From contig OZ123195.1 of the NCBI GenBank assembly GCA_964204605.1, positions 744,001 through 808,000 of the forward strand: a stretch of 64,000 nt of DNA. The letters are read 5' to 3'. The stretch's first letter is position 1; every line of letters starts with the position of its first letter. Source of the DNA: UBA961 sp014191195 (GTDB lineage Bacteria; Bacteroidota; Ignavibacteria; Kapaibacteriales; UBA961). Below, in pieces: positions 44,104 through 53,216 of the stretch. The notes under the pieces are model-generated. The model saw only the letters and a program-made list of their open reading frames with translations. It did no database searches and was not told the DNA's origin. A program made the position numbers and the translations under genes.

Positions 44104-45777
44104 CTATATTTTTTTGAATTGTTTTCCTTGATATTGAGCAAATAAATGTTTTGCTTTATTTCTTTGATATTTACCAGTGGAAGTTACAGGTAACTTATCT
44201 GTAAATACTATACATTTTGGTGCTTTACTAAATGGAAGTTTTTGAAAGCAATATTGAAGGATTTCTTCTTCTTTTACATCTTTATGTGTAGGTATAATAA
44301 GCGCACCAACTTCTTCTCCATAAAAGTCATTTACGAATCCCACACAAATACCTGCCTTTACGCCTGGTGCTCCTGCTATAACTTCATCAATTTCTAATGG
44401 TGCTAGATTGACACCACCTCTAATAATTAACTCTTTTAATCTTCCGGTAATAAAGAAATAGGGATTATTATGTGAATCTTTTACCCAAAATCCTTCATCA
44501 CCACTTCTAAACCAACCATGAGAAAAAGCTTGTTCATTTGCATCAAGCGTATTATAATATTCCTTCATTACATTATATCCACGAATAACAATTTCACCTC
44601 TTTGATGTTCAGCTAAAGAATGTCCAAACATATCGTGAATTTCCATTTGATTACATGGTAATGGAATGCCTATACTAGGAAATCCAAAAGATTGCATCCA
44701 ATGAATATGTTCATCTTTGCTTAAATCTGAAGGTATAAAGCAAGAATAACATGTCGTTTCACTTAATCCATAACCGTGGATAATAGGAATTGAAAACCTT
44801 TTTTCAAAAGCATGTGCTAATTCGCATGTTAAAGGGCCAGCACCGCATATAATATGAGAAAATCCACTGTTGATGGCTGATTCAGAATGTAGATCAGATT
44901 CCAATAAAAAAGCTAATAGTGTAGGTACAACAGAGACAATATGAACTTGCTCTTGAACAATTCTCTCAAAAAAGATATCTGTTTGAAATTTTCTGTTTAA
45001 AACAACAGAAGCACCAACATAAAATGGAGTAATATGTGTTACAATACATCCATTCACATGATGAATTGGTAAAACACACATCATCTTTGTCATATTAGTA
45101 ATATGATGCCAAGAAGAAATGCTATCGGCATCTGCTAGCATTTGTTGTTGGTTTAATACTACACCTTTAGGATTCCCGGTTGTACCACTTGTATATACTA
45201 GTAAGGATTCACAGTCTAACATAGATTCTAAACTTAATGGACATTCAGGCATAGATCTAATCTTTTCTGCATATAGACTGTCTTTTTGATCAGTATCTAC
45301 TTCAATACTTATGACATGTGAATCTTTGATGAATTGGGAAATTCTATCACTATATTCTGATCTACATAAGATAATCTTCGACAAAGAATTATGGATAATA
45401 TATGATAGTCTAGAATCATCTTCTGTCATATTTAATGGTACAATGCAAGCACCTAAAATCCATGCAGCAAAATATTGAACAATGGTATCCGAATGATTAT
45501 GAGCAGCAATAGCAATGGTATCTCCCTTTGTAATACCACAATGCATTAAGTAGGAAGCAGTTTTTCTAGCTTCAGATATAAACTCAGCATATGTATAGTG
45601 TTTTCTATTATTGAATTCATCATAATAAACTAAAAAGAGAGAAGAAGCCTGCTGAGTATCGTGCAAATAAGCATGCATTAAACATGAAAATGAATCTGCT
45701 TTTAACTGTAATGGACTATCATCAAGTTTTCTAGCATGAGCTATTTTTTCTGATAATGAATATTCGATATTATCCAT
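44104..45777 (-). CDS. AMP-forming acyl-CoA/acyl-acid ligase
   Basis: Class I adenylate-forming enzyme of 557 aa that activates a carboxylic acid with ATP and usually joins it to CoA. Core motifs are LLVYTSGTTGNPKGVVL (P-loop), GYGLSETTC, RSGDEGFWV, the hinge GRLKELIIRGGVNLAPLEI and the C-terminal lysine in TSTGKYQRNK. Substrate is not predictable; short- or long-chain fatty acids or aryl acids are all possible. ATG at 45777 is chosen because it overlaps the upstream permease stop as ATGGATAA. The pairing with a sugar-type permease is odd. Confidence 0.88.
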   Translation of the reverse strand: MDNIEYSLSEKIAHARKLDDSPLQLKADSFSCLMHAYLHDTQQASSLFLVYYDEFNNRKHYTYAEFISEARKTASYLMHCGITKGDTIAIAAHNHSDTIVQYFAAWILGACIVPLNMTEDDSRLSYIIHNSLSKIILCRSEYSDRISQFIKDSHVISIEVDTDQKDSLYAEKIRSMPECPLSLESMLDCESLLVYTSGTTGNPKGVVLNQQQMLADADSISSWHHITNMTKMMCVLPIHHVNGCIVTHITPFYVGASVVLNRKFQTDIFFERIVQEQVHIVSVVPTLLAFLLESDLHSESAINSGFSHIICGAGPLTCELAHAFEKRFSIPIIHGYGLSETTCYSCFIPSDLSKDEHIHWMQSFGFPSIGIPLPCNQMEIHDMFGHSLAEHQRGEIVIRGYNVMKEYYNTLDANEQAFSHGWFRSGDEGFWVKDSHNNPYFFITGRLKELIIRGGVNLAPLEIDEVIAGAPGVKAGICVGFVNDFYGEEVGALIIPTHKDVKEEEILQYCFQKLPFSKAPKCIVFTDKLPVTSTGKYQRNKAKHLFAQYQGKQFKKI

Positions 45778-46651
45778 TGTTTTTAACAAGTTTAGATTGG
45801 GCATAAGAAAATAATGCAATTACAATAAACAGAACATATGCCAAAGCAGCTCCATAGCCCATTGCATCTGTTTTTTCAAAAGCATTTGTAAAAATAAGAT
45901 AGACAACAGTTAATGTAGAATTAAGAGGTCCGCCTTTTGTCATAGTATAAACTTCTACGAATATCTGCAAAGATTTAATAGTTGCAATTACTAAAACAAA
46001 GACTAAAGTTGGTTTTAATAAAGGCAAAGTAATCTTTATTAATTTTTGAAATGCATTAGCCCCTTGTAATTCTGCAGATTCATAGATATCAATAGGAATA
46101 GACTGTAGTCCAGCTAAAAAAAGCATCATATAATATCCTGTTGATAGCCAGATATCCATAGCCATTACAGACATTAAAGCAGTAGAAGTTTCAAGCAAAA
46201 ATCCTTTTTCACTATGTGGCAAACCAATAATCTGTAATAGTGAATTAATATATCCATCTTTAGCATACAGATTTGTAAAAATTAAAGTAATAACAATAAT
46301 GGATGTTACAGATGGTAAGAACAATCCTGCCCTATAAAAAGATGGGAATTTCGATAGTTTTGAATTGAGTAAAACGGCTAAGAAAAGCGCAAAAAAAGTA
46401 GCAATAGGAACCGAGCCCAAAGTATACAGAATAGTATTATATAGAGCTTTCCAGAATAATGGATCTACCATTATTGATTGATAATTATGTAAGCCAATAA
46501 ATTCAGTTGTATTTCCTAATGATTTATATTTAGTAAAGCTAAGATATAATGCATACAAAAGGGGATACATCCAAAAAACGAGCAGTTTTACTATCCATGG
46601 GGATAAAAAGGTAAAAGCATATCGAGTATGTATCTTTTTTAAATTTCCCAT
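45770..46651 (-). CDS. Orphan sugar-type ABC permease (MalF/UgpA family)
   Basis: A 293 aa protein with six predicted membrane helices and the cytoplasmic EAA loop ESAELQGANAFQKLIKITLPLLKP, which identifies the binding-protein-dependent carbohydrate importer permeases (CUT1). Such permeases normally work as a pair with a MalG-type partner, a binding protein and an ATPase, none of which is nearby. The gene overlaps the acyl ligase downstream by eight bases, so the two are translationally coupled. A terminator 20 bases upstream cuts it off from the secreted-protein genes, leaving little room for a promoter. Confidence 0.85.
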   Translation of the reverse strand: MGNLKKIHTRYAFTFLSPWIVKLLVFWMYPLLYALYLSFTKYKSLGNTTEFIGLHNYQSIMVDPLFWKALYNTILYTLGSVPIATFFALFLAVLLNSKLSKFPSFYRAGLFLPSVTSIIVITLIFTNLYAKDGYINSLLQIIGLPHSEKGFLLETSTALMSVMAMDIWLSTGYYMMLFLAGLQSIPIDIYESAELQGANAFQKLIKITLPLLKPTLVFVLVIATIKSLQIFVEVYTMTKGGPLNSTLTVVYLIFTNAFEKTDAMGYGAALAYVLFIVIALFSYAQSKLVKNNG

Positions 46652-46670
46652 ATTACCTTAGTCAGTATAA

Positions 46671-46703
46671 AAAGAAAGGGTGTTCTCCTAAGAAAACACC
46701 CTT
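46671..46703 (-). terminator. Rho-independent terminator after the secreted-protein operon
   Basis: On the minus strand AAGGGTGTT / AACACCCTT form a 9 bp stem around a 10-base loop, followed by TCTTTTTATA. It lies about 17 bases after the stop of the T9SS-sorted protein gene and before the permease gene. Confidence 0.85.
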
Positions 46704-46720
46704 AAATATACTCAATTACT

Positions 46721-48874
46721 TTATTGTGCTATGATAAATGATACTGTCTTAGATATTAATTCAGAATGTAATCGTACTGTATACAATCCACTTGGAAGAT
46801 TGTGTAATAAGAAATTATGATTACCTTCACTGATGAATCCATTATGTATTGTAGACGCTAGCGTGCCAAGTGAGCTAAATACTTGTATTGATGCATTCAT
46901 AGATTGTGGTACTGTAATACTTAATGTACCGCTTTGATTAGCTGGATTTGGATACACCGACACATCATATTGTTCATGTGAATCATTAAGAACAGAAGTT
47001 GCACCTAAAACAATATCATTATTATCTCTTGGAACTAATTTATAATTACCAAAACTAAAAAACATAATACCTGTTAAAGATTCTAGTGAAGCACCTTTTT
47101 GAAGAACTACTTTGTTCATCTTAGGTGACACTGCATATGATGTTGATCCATCATTTGTTTCTACTCTCATTTTTGTCATAGATTCATTTGGAGTACCAAA
47201 AGCAGAAGCATTTACTACATTTAATTCACCAAAATCTGAAGCACCATCAGCATTTGTATCAGCAACTTTTACATTCTTAAATGTAACAAGCATACTTTCC
47301 CATTGTTCTGCTGAGGTTTCACCTTGTCTTTTTCTAGCGAACATATCGGTAGTTACTACAACAGGACTATAATTTTCACCATTTGTTGATACTAAGCTTG
47401 CATCTTGATTTTTAACAGAATCCAAGGAAGTAACACCGAAATTTTCTCTAATAATACCAGTTACTTCTACTTTTGATCTTCTTGGGAATGCTCTTACAAC
47501 ACTTGTTGGAGATGTTGTTCTGACATAAATTCCTGAATAAGGCTTTATATCATCTTGAATATATACTCTTGGAGCATTGGCTAATTCATTTGGAATATCT
47601 GATGCAGAAGCAACAACAGTTCCAGATATTTTGACAGTATATGATTCATATTGTGATGCGCCATTTGGTATAAACTGCTCTCTAATATCAGATATTTTAG
47701 GAGTACGATCTAAAACTCTATAGTAAATATAGGCAGTATCACCAATTGGTGATTTAACAGTAATATTTGCTGAATCGGTTGCAATGACTTTCCAACGTAC
47801 TAATGATTCAGATGATGTAGCAGGAATAGTTGCTGTCCATAAAGTATCATTAACTTTAGTTGCCATAGCATTTTGTGCTGTGCCACCATTAAAAGTATAT
47901 ACTACATTTACGGCACTCATAGGTTTTGCTCCTTGACGTAATCCAATAGCAATAGGCACAGTTTCTGAAGAAGATGGGAATGCTTTTACTCTGGTAGATC
48001 TGCAACTAGTTAATACAGGTGGTGCTGCACTCATATCTAATGTTAGATCCTCTGGAATACCAGGAGAAATCATAAATGGTATTGGTTGTCCACCAGCAGA
48101 ATTTGTAGAGATATATCCTTTTAATGATAATATCTTAGCACCATCTGTAGGTGCTACAAATGAAGCTAATTGAACAGCATCTGTTCTAAAATAATTAGAC
48201 TGATCTCTGAGATACATTTCATTGCCTTGATCATCTGATACAATGATAGTAGTTCTTTGACTGGTACTTTTTACTGCACTTACAACAGTAAGATTAGTAA
48301 ACTCTACTTTCATTCCTATATATTTTGAACCAGTTGCTAGATTATAACTAGGGCCGGTTATTTTACCGGTTTGAAAATCTGCAATATTCACTTTTGGTAT
48401 AGTTGGAAGAGCAATACCATCATCAATAAAATCTACAATGCCCTTAGAAATAACTTCACCTTGTGAAGTACCTAATTTATTATTAGAAGGGAAAGCAGTA
48501 ATGCGAATAGGAACTTCAATGAGTTGTCCAACTTTTAAACGAATAAAATTTGATGCTGCATTACTAGTATCACATATTACAGGCATTCCTGCATATTCAG
48601 TAGCTTTTTCATCTGCTAAATAGATGGCATAATTTCGATTTCCAGCTATCATAATTTTGCGATTATCATCTGGAAATTTAACTACAGGGGGAATCGTCAC
48701 TATACCTCTTACAATCACTGTATCGCCAAGTAATGGAGAATTTATAGAACCTGCTGCTAAAGAATCTGAAGTGATTTTCATAATATCACTAACAGACTTT
48801 TTTGCATACGATTGAGCATTAACTGTAGCAGTTAATGTACATATGCTGAGAATAATTGTAAAAATAAGTTTCAT
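46721..48874 (-). CDS. Secreted multi-domain protein with T9SS type A sorting domain
   Basis: The 717 aa protein has a signal peptide ending near ATVNA. Two OB-fold-like nucleic-acid/extracellular regions (about 25-250 and 400-600) carry segments such as GDTVIVRGIVTIPP and YTVKISGTVVASA, which resemble DUF5689- or YhcR-type OB domains. A beta-sandwich lies between them. The last about 80 residues are a classic T9SS tail: YDVSVYPNPANQSGTLSIT, then GLYTVRLHSE...KTVSFIIAQ. It should be exported through the outer membrane by the type IX system. ATG at 48874 with GGAG five bases upstream is the start. Co-transcribed with the upstream secreted protein. No catalytic motif is seen. Confidence 0.82.
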   Translation of the reverse strand: MKLIFTIILSICTLTATVNAQSYAKKSVSDIMKITSDSLAAGSINSPLLGDTVIVRGIVTIPPVVKFPDDNRKIMIAGNRNYAIYLADEKATEYAGMPVICDTSNAASNFIRLKVGQLIEVPIRITAFPSNNKLGTSQGEVISKGIVDFIDDGIALPTIPKVNIADFQTGKITGPSYNLATGSKYIGMKVEFTNLTVVSAVKSTSQRTTIIVSDDQGNEMYLRDQSNYFRTDAVQLASFVAPTDGAKILSLKGYISTNSAGGQPIPFMISPGIPEDLTLDMSAAPPVLTSCRSTRVKAFPSSSETVPIAIGLRQGAKPMSAVNVVYTFNGGTAQNAMATKVNDTLWTATIPATSSESLVRWKVIATDSANITVKSPIGDTAYIYYRVLDRTPKISDIREQFIPNGASQYESYTVKISGTVVASASDIPNELANAPRVYIQDDIKPYSGIYVRTTSPTSVVRAFPRRSKVEVTGIIRENFGVTSLDSVKNQDASLVSTNGENYSPVVVTTDMFARKRQGETSAEQWESMLVTFKNVKVADTNADGASDFGELNVVNASAFGTPNESMTKMRVETNDGSTSYAVSPKMNKVVLQKGASLESLTGIMFFSFGNYKLVPRDNNDIVLGATSVLNDSHEQYDVSVYPNPANQSGTLSITVPQSMNASIQVFSSLGTLASTIHNGFISEGNHNFLLHNLPSGLYTVRLHSELISKTVSFIIAQ

Positions 48875-48903
48875 CAATACTCCAAAAAAAAAGAATAATA
48901 TAA

Positions 48904-50991
48904 TTATTTGATTATCATGAATTTACCAGTTTTAACTCTTCCCGATTCTTTGTTTTCAACTTTAACAATATACATTCCCGAGGCTAAAGCCTGATCACTA
49001 TCTGTGATAATATCCCAAGCATGAATACCACCACTAAAAATAGGGGCAGTAGTTTGTGTTGTTCCTGTTTGAGAAAACCATTGGATATCTTGTCCTTCAT
49101 TATTTCCAGCATCATGTGGCATCCAGGCAATCTTATCGCCATTTACTGTATATATAGATATTTCTGCATGTTCAGGTAAATTATAGAAATAGATTTTTCT
49201 ACCTCTTTCAGTATTAGATTTTGCATCCCAAGCAGCAGAAATATAATATGGATTGGGAAATATTCCTATCTGTTGTGCTGTGTCAAATGCACCTATTTGA
49301 GTACCAGGAATAATTCTAAGTTCATTTTGTAATAAGCTGGATTCTAAAGAAGGCAATCCTGATTGAATATCTCCATCGCTAAAAGCTGTAAGTGCAATTG
49401 AATATTGCCAACCATTTAATAAAGAAGTAAAATCATATCTATATTTATATGCTGTTGTATCACCAAGAAACAGGGTATCCGAAGGATTACCTGAAGCGTC
49501 TTTTATTCTAATATCATCAAATCCATTGTCAAAAAAGATTGCATTACTTGGTTTATCATAACTATTTCTTAACGTTAAATCAGTTGAATTAGAGTTTATC
49601 TCAGATGGATTTGAACAGTATATTCTATAACCTTCGAAATTCTTTCTATTAGTTAAAATATCCTTTGCATTCTCGGCATTATTAGCCCAATACAATGATG
49701 CTTTTTTATCTTTAACAATAATTTTTTGTTTGGGAGCAGGTGGGGGAGAAGGTAAAATATATCGGACAATTTTTCCATTTCCAATTAAATCAATCTCATT
49801 TGTATCAAGTACATTATTGCCATTAATATCAGTCCCATTATAAGCTCTTTGAGCCCAATCAGCATTATTTACCAATATTTTTCTGGTTTCTTCATCGTCC
49901 CTTTCTGGTGCACCTTTTTTCTTTGCACAAATAATAGCAAAAGCAATATTAATGGAATCTCCAGGCATAATTTTAGAAAAAGGCCCTGTTGAGATTAATT
50001 GTGATCTATTTCCAGCTTTATTGATAACTTTGAAGGCTTCTGCAAAACTTACCTGATTCAAAAATATAGAAGAGAGCCTACGATATTTTTCTTCATCATT
50101 TTGTGGAGATTGTAACCATTCATCTCCTTTTGAATCTTGAAATGCCCATGTATTGTAAAAAGTATTGGTTTGAACTGGATCTGTACCAAGAACTTTCACA
50201 GCGGCATAATTATCAGCAAATCCATTATCACCTGCAATATCCCACTCATACATTAAACGTAAAGAATCAATTAATGAATTACCACCAGCCTTATAAAAGT
50301 CAGAACCTCGTGGCGCTCTTAAATTTGTATTTCTTACAACAAGATCTGTCCAAAAACCTATGTACACACTATCTATCGGGGTATTCGTTATATTCTTTAT
50401 CGAGTATGTAAGTAAAACAAAATAGTCTGCAAATGGATAATTCCATGTATACGAAGAAAATTTTACTTGAACTCCTAGAGGATAGATATGATCAGGTATT
50501 TTCTGATTTAACTCAGGAACTATAAGATTTGTATCTGTAAATGTGCATGTATAATCTCTGTGGCTTATTGCTGATGGAGTATAATATAAATCATTTGGTA
50601 GGGAAGACATCTGCAATAAATATGAACTATCAGTATTAGTAAATTCGAAACCTTGTGATAAGTTAATAACAGAATTTACATCCACTGCAGCTGTAGTTAC
50701 AGCCTTTACTTTATTGCCTGAAAAATCTTTGATACCACCAATCCATAATCCACCAATAAATAAGTTTTCTATACCACTACCTCTGGGATATTCACATGAG
50801 TTTATCTTAGGCCATCCAGCAAATCCACTACCTATAGTACCAAAACTACTAACTGATAATCGTATATTTCCAATATCTGTAGTTCTTCTTTGTTCACCTT
50901 TATTTTGTGAAAAAAGAACAGAGGACATACATATAAAAGTAAGTATTGAAAAAACAATCTGGGACATCATAAATGGATGTTTATTATACAA
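48904..50991 (-). CDS. Large secreted protein with T9SS/FlgD-like C-terminal tail
   Basis: The 695 aa protein has a signal peptide (FSILTFICMSSVLFSQ) and an N-terminal region of the kind found in large Chlorobi/Ignavibacteria surface proteins (GIENLFIGGLWIGGIK, YSIKNITNTPIDSVYIGFWTDLVV). A fibronectin-like segment follows (about 430-550, ASLYWANNAEN), then a C-terminal sorting-type domain: IGIFPNPYYISAAWD, ISIYTVNGDKIAW, ASGMYIVKVENKESGRVKTGKFMI. The promoter box suggests translation may begin at the internal ATGs at 50970 or 50967 (MMSQ) rather than at 50991, which would leave only a few bases of leader. It is followed by the other T9SS cargo gene without a terminator. Confidence 0.78.
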   Translation of the reverse strand: MYNKHPFMMSQIVFSILTFICMSSVLFSQNKGEQRRTTDIGNIRLSVSSFGTIGSGFAGWPKINSCEYPRGSGIENLFIGGLWIGGIKDFSGNKVKAVTTAAVDVNSVINLSQGFEFTNTDSSYLLQMSSLPNDLYYTPSAISHRDYTCTFTDTNLIVPELNQKIPDHIYPLGVQVKFSSYTWNYPFADYFVLLTYSIKNITNTPIDSVYIGFWTDLVVRNTNLRAPRGSDFYKAGGNSLIDSLRLMYEWDIAGDNGFADNYAAVKVLGTDPVQTNTFYNTWAFQDSKGDEWLQSPQNDEEKYRRLSSIFLNQVSFAEAFKVINKAGNRSQLISTGPFSKIMPGDSINIAFAIICAKKKGAPERDDEETRKILVNNADWAQRAYNGTDINGNNVLDTNEIDLIGNGKIVRYILPSPPPAPKQKIIVKDKKASLYWANNAENAKDILTNRKNFEGYRIYCSNPSEINSNSTDLTLRNSYDKPSNAIFFDNGFDDIRIKDASGNPSDTLFLGDTTAYKYRYDFTSLLNGWQYSIALTAFSDGDIQSGLPSLESSLLQNELRIIPGTQIGAFDTAQQIGIFPNPYYISAAWDAKSNTERGRKIYFYNLPEHAEISIYTVNGDKIAWMPHDAGNNEGQDIQWFSQTGTTQTTAPIFSGGIHAWDIITDSDQALASGMYIVKVENKESGRVKTGKFMIIK

Positions 50992-51002
50992 TGAAGATTA
51001 TG

Positions 51003-51010
51003 CAAAAGTA
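51003..51010 (-). promoter_or_regulatory. Candidate promoter box for the secreted-protein operon
   Basis: TACTTTTG on the minus strand is an exact TAnnTTTG match in the divergent region before nuoD. Transcription would start only about six bases before the annotated ATG, favouring a start at the internal ATGs about 21-24 bases further in. No clear -33 box. Confidence 0.4.
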
Positions 51011-51091
51011 AGGAATACAATTGTTGTAATTCGTATTAATATTAATTGCTAATAATAATCATATATAATTAAGATATCTAATAAACTTGTT

Positions 51092-51123
51092 TTTGGTGAA
51101 ACAGCCGAAGTTCCTTAATTTTG
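51092..51123 (+). promoter_or_regulatory. Consensus-like Bacteroidota promoter of nuoD
   Basis: TTTG at 51092-51095, 20 bases, then TAATTTTG at 51116-51123. Both elements and the spacing match the -33/-7 pattern of Bacteroidota primary sigma promoters. It is the best promoter in the window. The ATG follows 38 bases later. The bases TTTTGCCTACAT recur upstream of the LytR_C-domain gene. Confidence 0.6.
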
Positions 51124-51161
51124 CCTACATTATTTAGAACATCTCCTTATATATTATACAT

Positions 51162-52439
51162 ATGATACCAATAACTCCTACAGCAGCCTTAGAACGTGTT
51201 CATACGGTTCGCCAGAATAAAATAACAAAACAATTACTGGATAAAGATACTACCGTAATATTTGAGGATCCCTTAGATAATGAAATGATACTTAATATGG
51301 GGCCACAACATCCGGCTACCCATGGTGTATTAAGAGTTTTATTACGATTGGATGGTGAAACAATAGTCAAGTGTGTTCCAGAGCTAGGTTATTTACATAG
51401 AGGTTATGAAAAACTAGCAGAAGCAATGACATATCATGAATTTATCCCTCATACAGATAGATTAGATTATATGTCGCCGATGTCCAATAATATGGCCATA
51501 GCACATGCTATAGAAACAGCAATTGGCTTAGAGATTCCTGATAGAGCAAAATGGATTAGGGTTTTGATGTGTGAATTAGCAAGAATAAGTTCACATCTTA
51601 TGGCAATGGGTGCTACATGTATGGATGTGGGTGCATTAACATTGTTTTTGTGGACATTTACCGAAAGAGAAAAACTATATGATATCTTTGAACTTATAAG
51701 TGGAGCTCGTTTCACAACAAGTTTTTCTAGAATTGGTGGCATTGCTAATGATATCAGTCCAGATACATTAAAAATGATTCGTGAATGGACAAATGCCTTT
51801 CCTGCTGTATTAAAGAAATTTGAATCACTAGTAAATAGAAATAGAATTTTTATCGAGCGTTTGGCTGGTGTTGGATATATGCCAGCTGATAAAGCTATAC
51901 AATTGGGTTTAACTGGCCCTTGTTTACGGGGTTCTGGTGTTAATAGCGATTTAAGAAGAGATGAACCTTATTTTGTATATGATCAATTAGATTTTGATGT
52001 AATTACTCATGCAGATTGTGATACCTGGGCACGATATATAGTTCGTGTAAATGAGATGAAAGAATCAATTAAGATTATACATCAAGTTTTGGATAATATG
52101 CCGAAAGGTCCTATTCAGGCGGATGATCCCAAACATGTATTGCCAAATAAAGCAAGAATTTATACTAAAATGGAAGAGTTAATCAATGATTTTATGTTGA
52201 TTAATTTTGGTGCTATGCCACCTAAGGGTGAAACATATACTGCCATAGAAAGTCCAAAAGGTGAACTAGGATTCTTTATCGTTTCTGATGGAACAGGTCA
52301 TCCATGGAAATTAAAAATACGTTCACCATCGTCATCTAATCTTCAAGGACTCAAATTTATGTCTGAAGGTTCTATGGTATCAGATATCGTGGCAATTATT
52401 GGTTCTGTAGATCCAGTTATGGGTGAAGCAGATAAATAA
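51162..52439 (+). CDS. nuoD: NADH-quinone oxidoreductase subunit D
   Basis: The 49 kDa-type subunit of respiratory complex I, which with NuoB lines the quinone pocket. The 425 aa protein has MNMGPQHPATHG-type start (ILNMGPQHPATHGVLR), ELGYLHRGYEKLAE, the quinone-site HTDRLDYMSPMSNN, GARFTTSFSRIGG, GLTGPCLRGSG and the C-terminal SVDPVMGEADK. All are in place, so it looks functional. An N-terminal extension of about 40 residues is variable in the family. Unusually, no other nuo gene is adjacent; it is a single-gene unit with its own promoter and a strong terminator. Confidence 0.95.
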   Translation: MIPITPTAALERVHTVRQNKITKQLLDKDTTVIFEDPLDNEMILNMGPQHPATHGVLRVLLRLDGETIVKCVPELGYLHRGYEKLAEAMTYHEFIPHTDRLDYMSPMSNNMAIAHAIETAIGLEIPDRAKWIRVLMCELARISSHLMAMGATCMDVGALTLFLWTFTEREKLYDIFELISGARFTTSFSRIGGIANDISPDTLKMIREWTNAFPAVLKKFESLVNRNRIFIERLAGVGYMPADKAIQLGLTGPCLRGSGVNSDLRRDEPYFVYDQLDFDVITHADCDTWARYIVRVNEMKESIKIIHQVLDNMPKGPIQADDPKHVLPNKARIYTKMEELINDFMLINFGAMPPKGETYTAIESPKGELGFFIVSDGTGHPWKLKIRSPSSSNLQGLKFMSEGSMVSDIVAIIGSVDPVMGEADK

Positions 52440-52459
52440 TCTGTAATGCTTTTTTACAA

Positions 52460-52486
52460 GGGCAGACAGTGATGTCTGCCTTTTTT
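52460..52486 (+). terminator. Rho-independent terminator after nuoD
   Basis: GGCAGACA / TGTCTGCC form a perfect 8 bp stem with a GTGA loop, extended by a G-U pair, then six T. It lies 21 bases after the nuoD stop and 16 bases before the ispD start. Confidence 0.93.
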
Positions 52487-52502
52487 GTATATATATATTA
52501 CT

Positions 52503-53216
52503 ATGAAAATTACGTGCATTATACCTGCTGCTGGTAAAGGACTTCGTTTTGGCGAAACTATTCCTAAACAATATCTACGAATAGATAAAGTTATGATCCT
52601 TGAACATGCAGTTCATTCTCTTTTCAAGGGGATTTCTGCATATCCTACTGATGAATATGCATGTATTATTGCTTGTGATACAGATTGGTTTGAAACTGTT
52701 CAAGATATTCTGGATAGATCTGGATTTGAAGATACACATGCTATAGTTAAAGGTGGCGACGAAAGAAAAGATTCCATTAATGCTGCTTTTCATCATCCTT
52801 TGGTGCAAGATTCAGATGTAATTTTGATTCATGATGCAGCCAGACCATTTGTGCCTATAGATATTATTAAAAATCTCATTGATAAAACACGAATCCATGG
52901 CGCTTGTATTCCAGTATTAGCATGTAAAGACACAATGAAAATTGTTCAAGATAATTTAGTAAGTGAAACGATACCAAGACATATACTTTTTTCTGCACAA
53001 ACTCCGCAAGTCTTTTCATATCAGCTCTATAAAAATGCTTTAGATTTACATCATAAAACATCTGTATATACAGATGATGCAAGCCTATTCGAACTCTGTA
53101 ATTTTCCTATTTCTACTGTAGATGGCAATGAGATAATGATGAAGATTACTACTAAACAAGATTTTAAGATAGCAGAATATCTCTATAGTTCTATGGATAC
53201 ACATAATGGAGATTAA
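52503..53216 (+). CDS. ispD: 2-C-methyl-D-erythritol 4-phosphate cytidylyltransferase
   Basis: Third enzyme of the MEP isoprenoid pathway. The 237 aa protein begins MKITCIIPAAGKGLRFG, the nucleotide-binding loop; KQYLRI, VKGGDERKDSI, LIHDAARPF and SAQTPQVF follow, and YTDDASLFE is the C-terminal family motif. ATG at 52503 is preferred to an in-frame TTG that lies in the nuoD terminator tail. The last 11 bases overlap the RmlD-like gene. Confidence 0.95.
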   Translation: MKITCIIPAAGKGLRFGETIPKQYLRIDKVMILEHAVHSLFKGISAYPTDEYACIIACDTDWFETVQDILDRSGFEDTHAIVKGGDERKDSINAAFHHPLVQDSDVILIHDAARPFVPIDIIKNLIDKTRIHGACIPVLACKDTMKIVQDNLVSETIPRHILFSAQTPQVFSYQLYKNALDLHHKTSVYTDDASLFELCNFPISTVDGNEIMMKITTKQDFKIAEYLYSSMDTHNGD

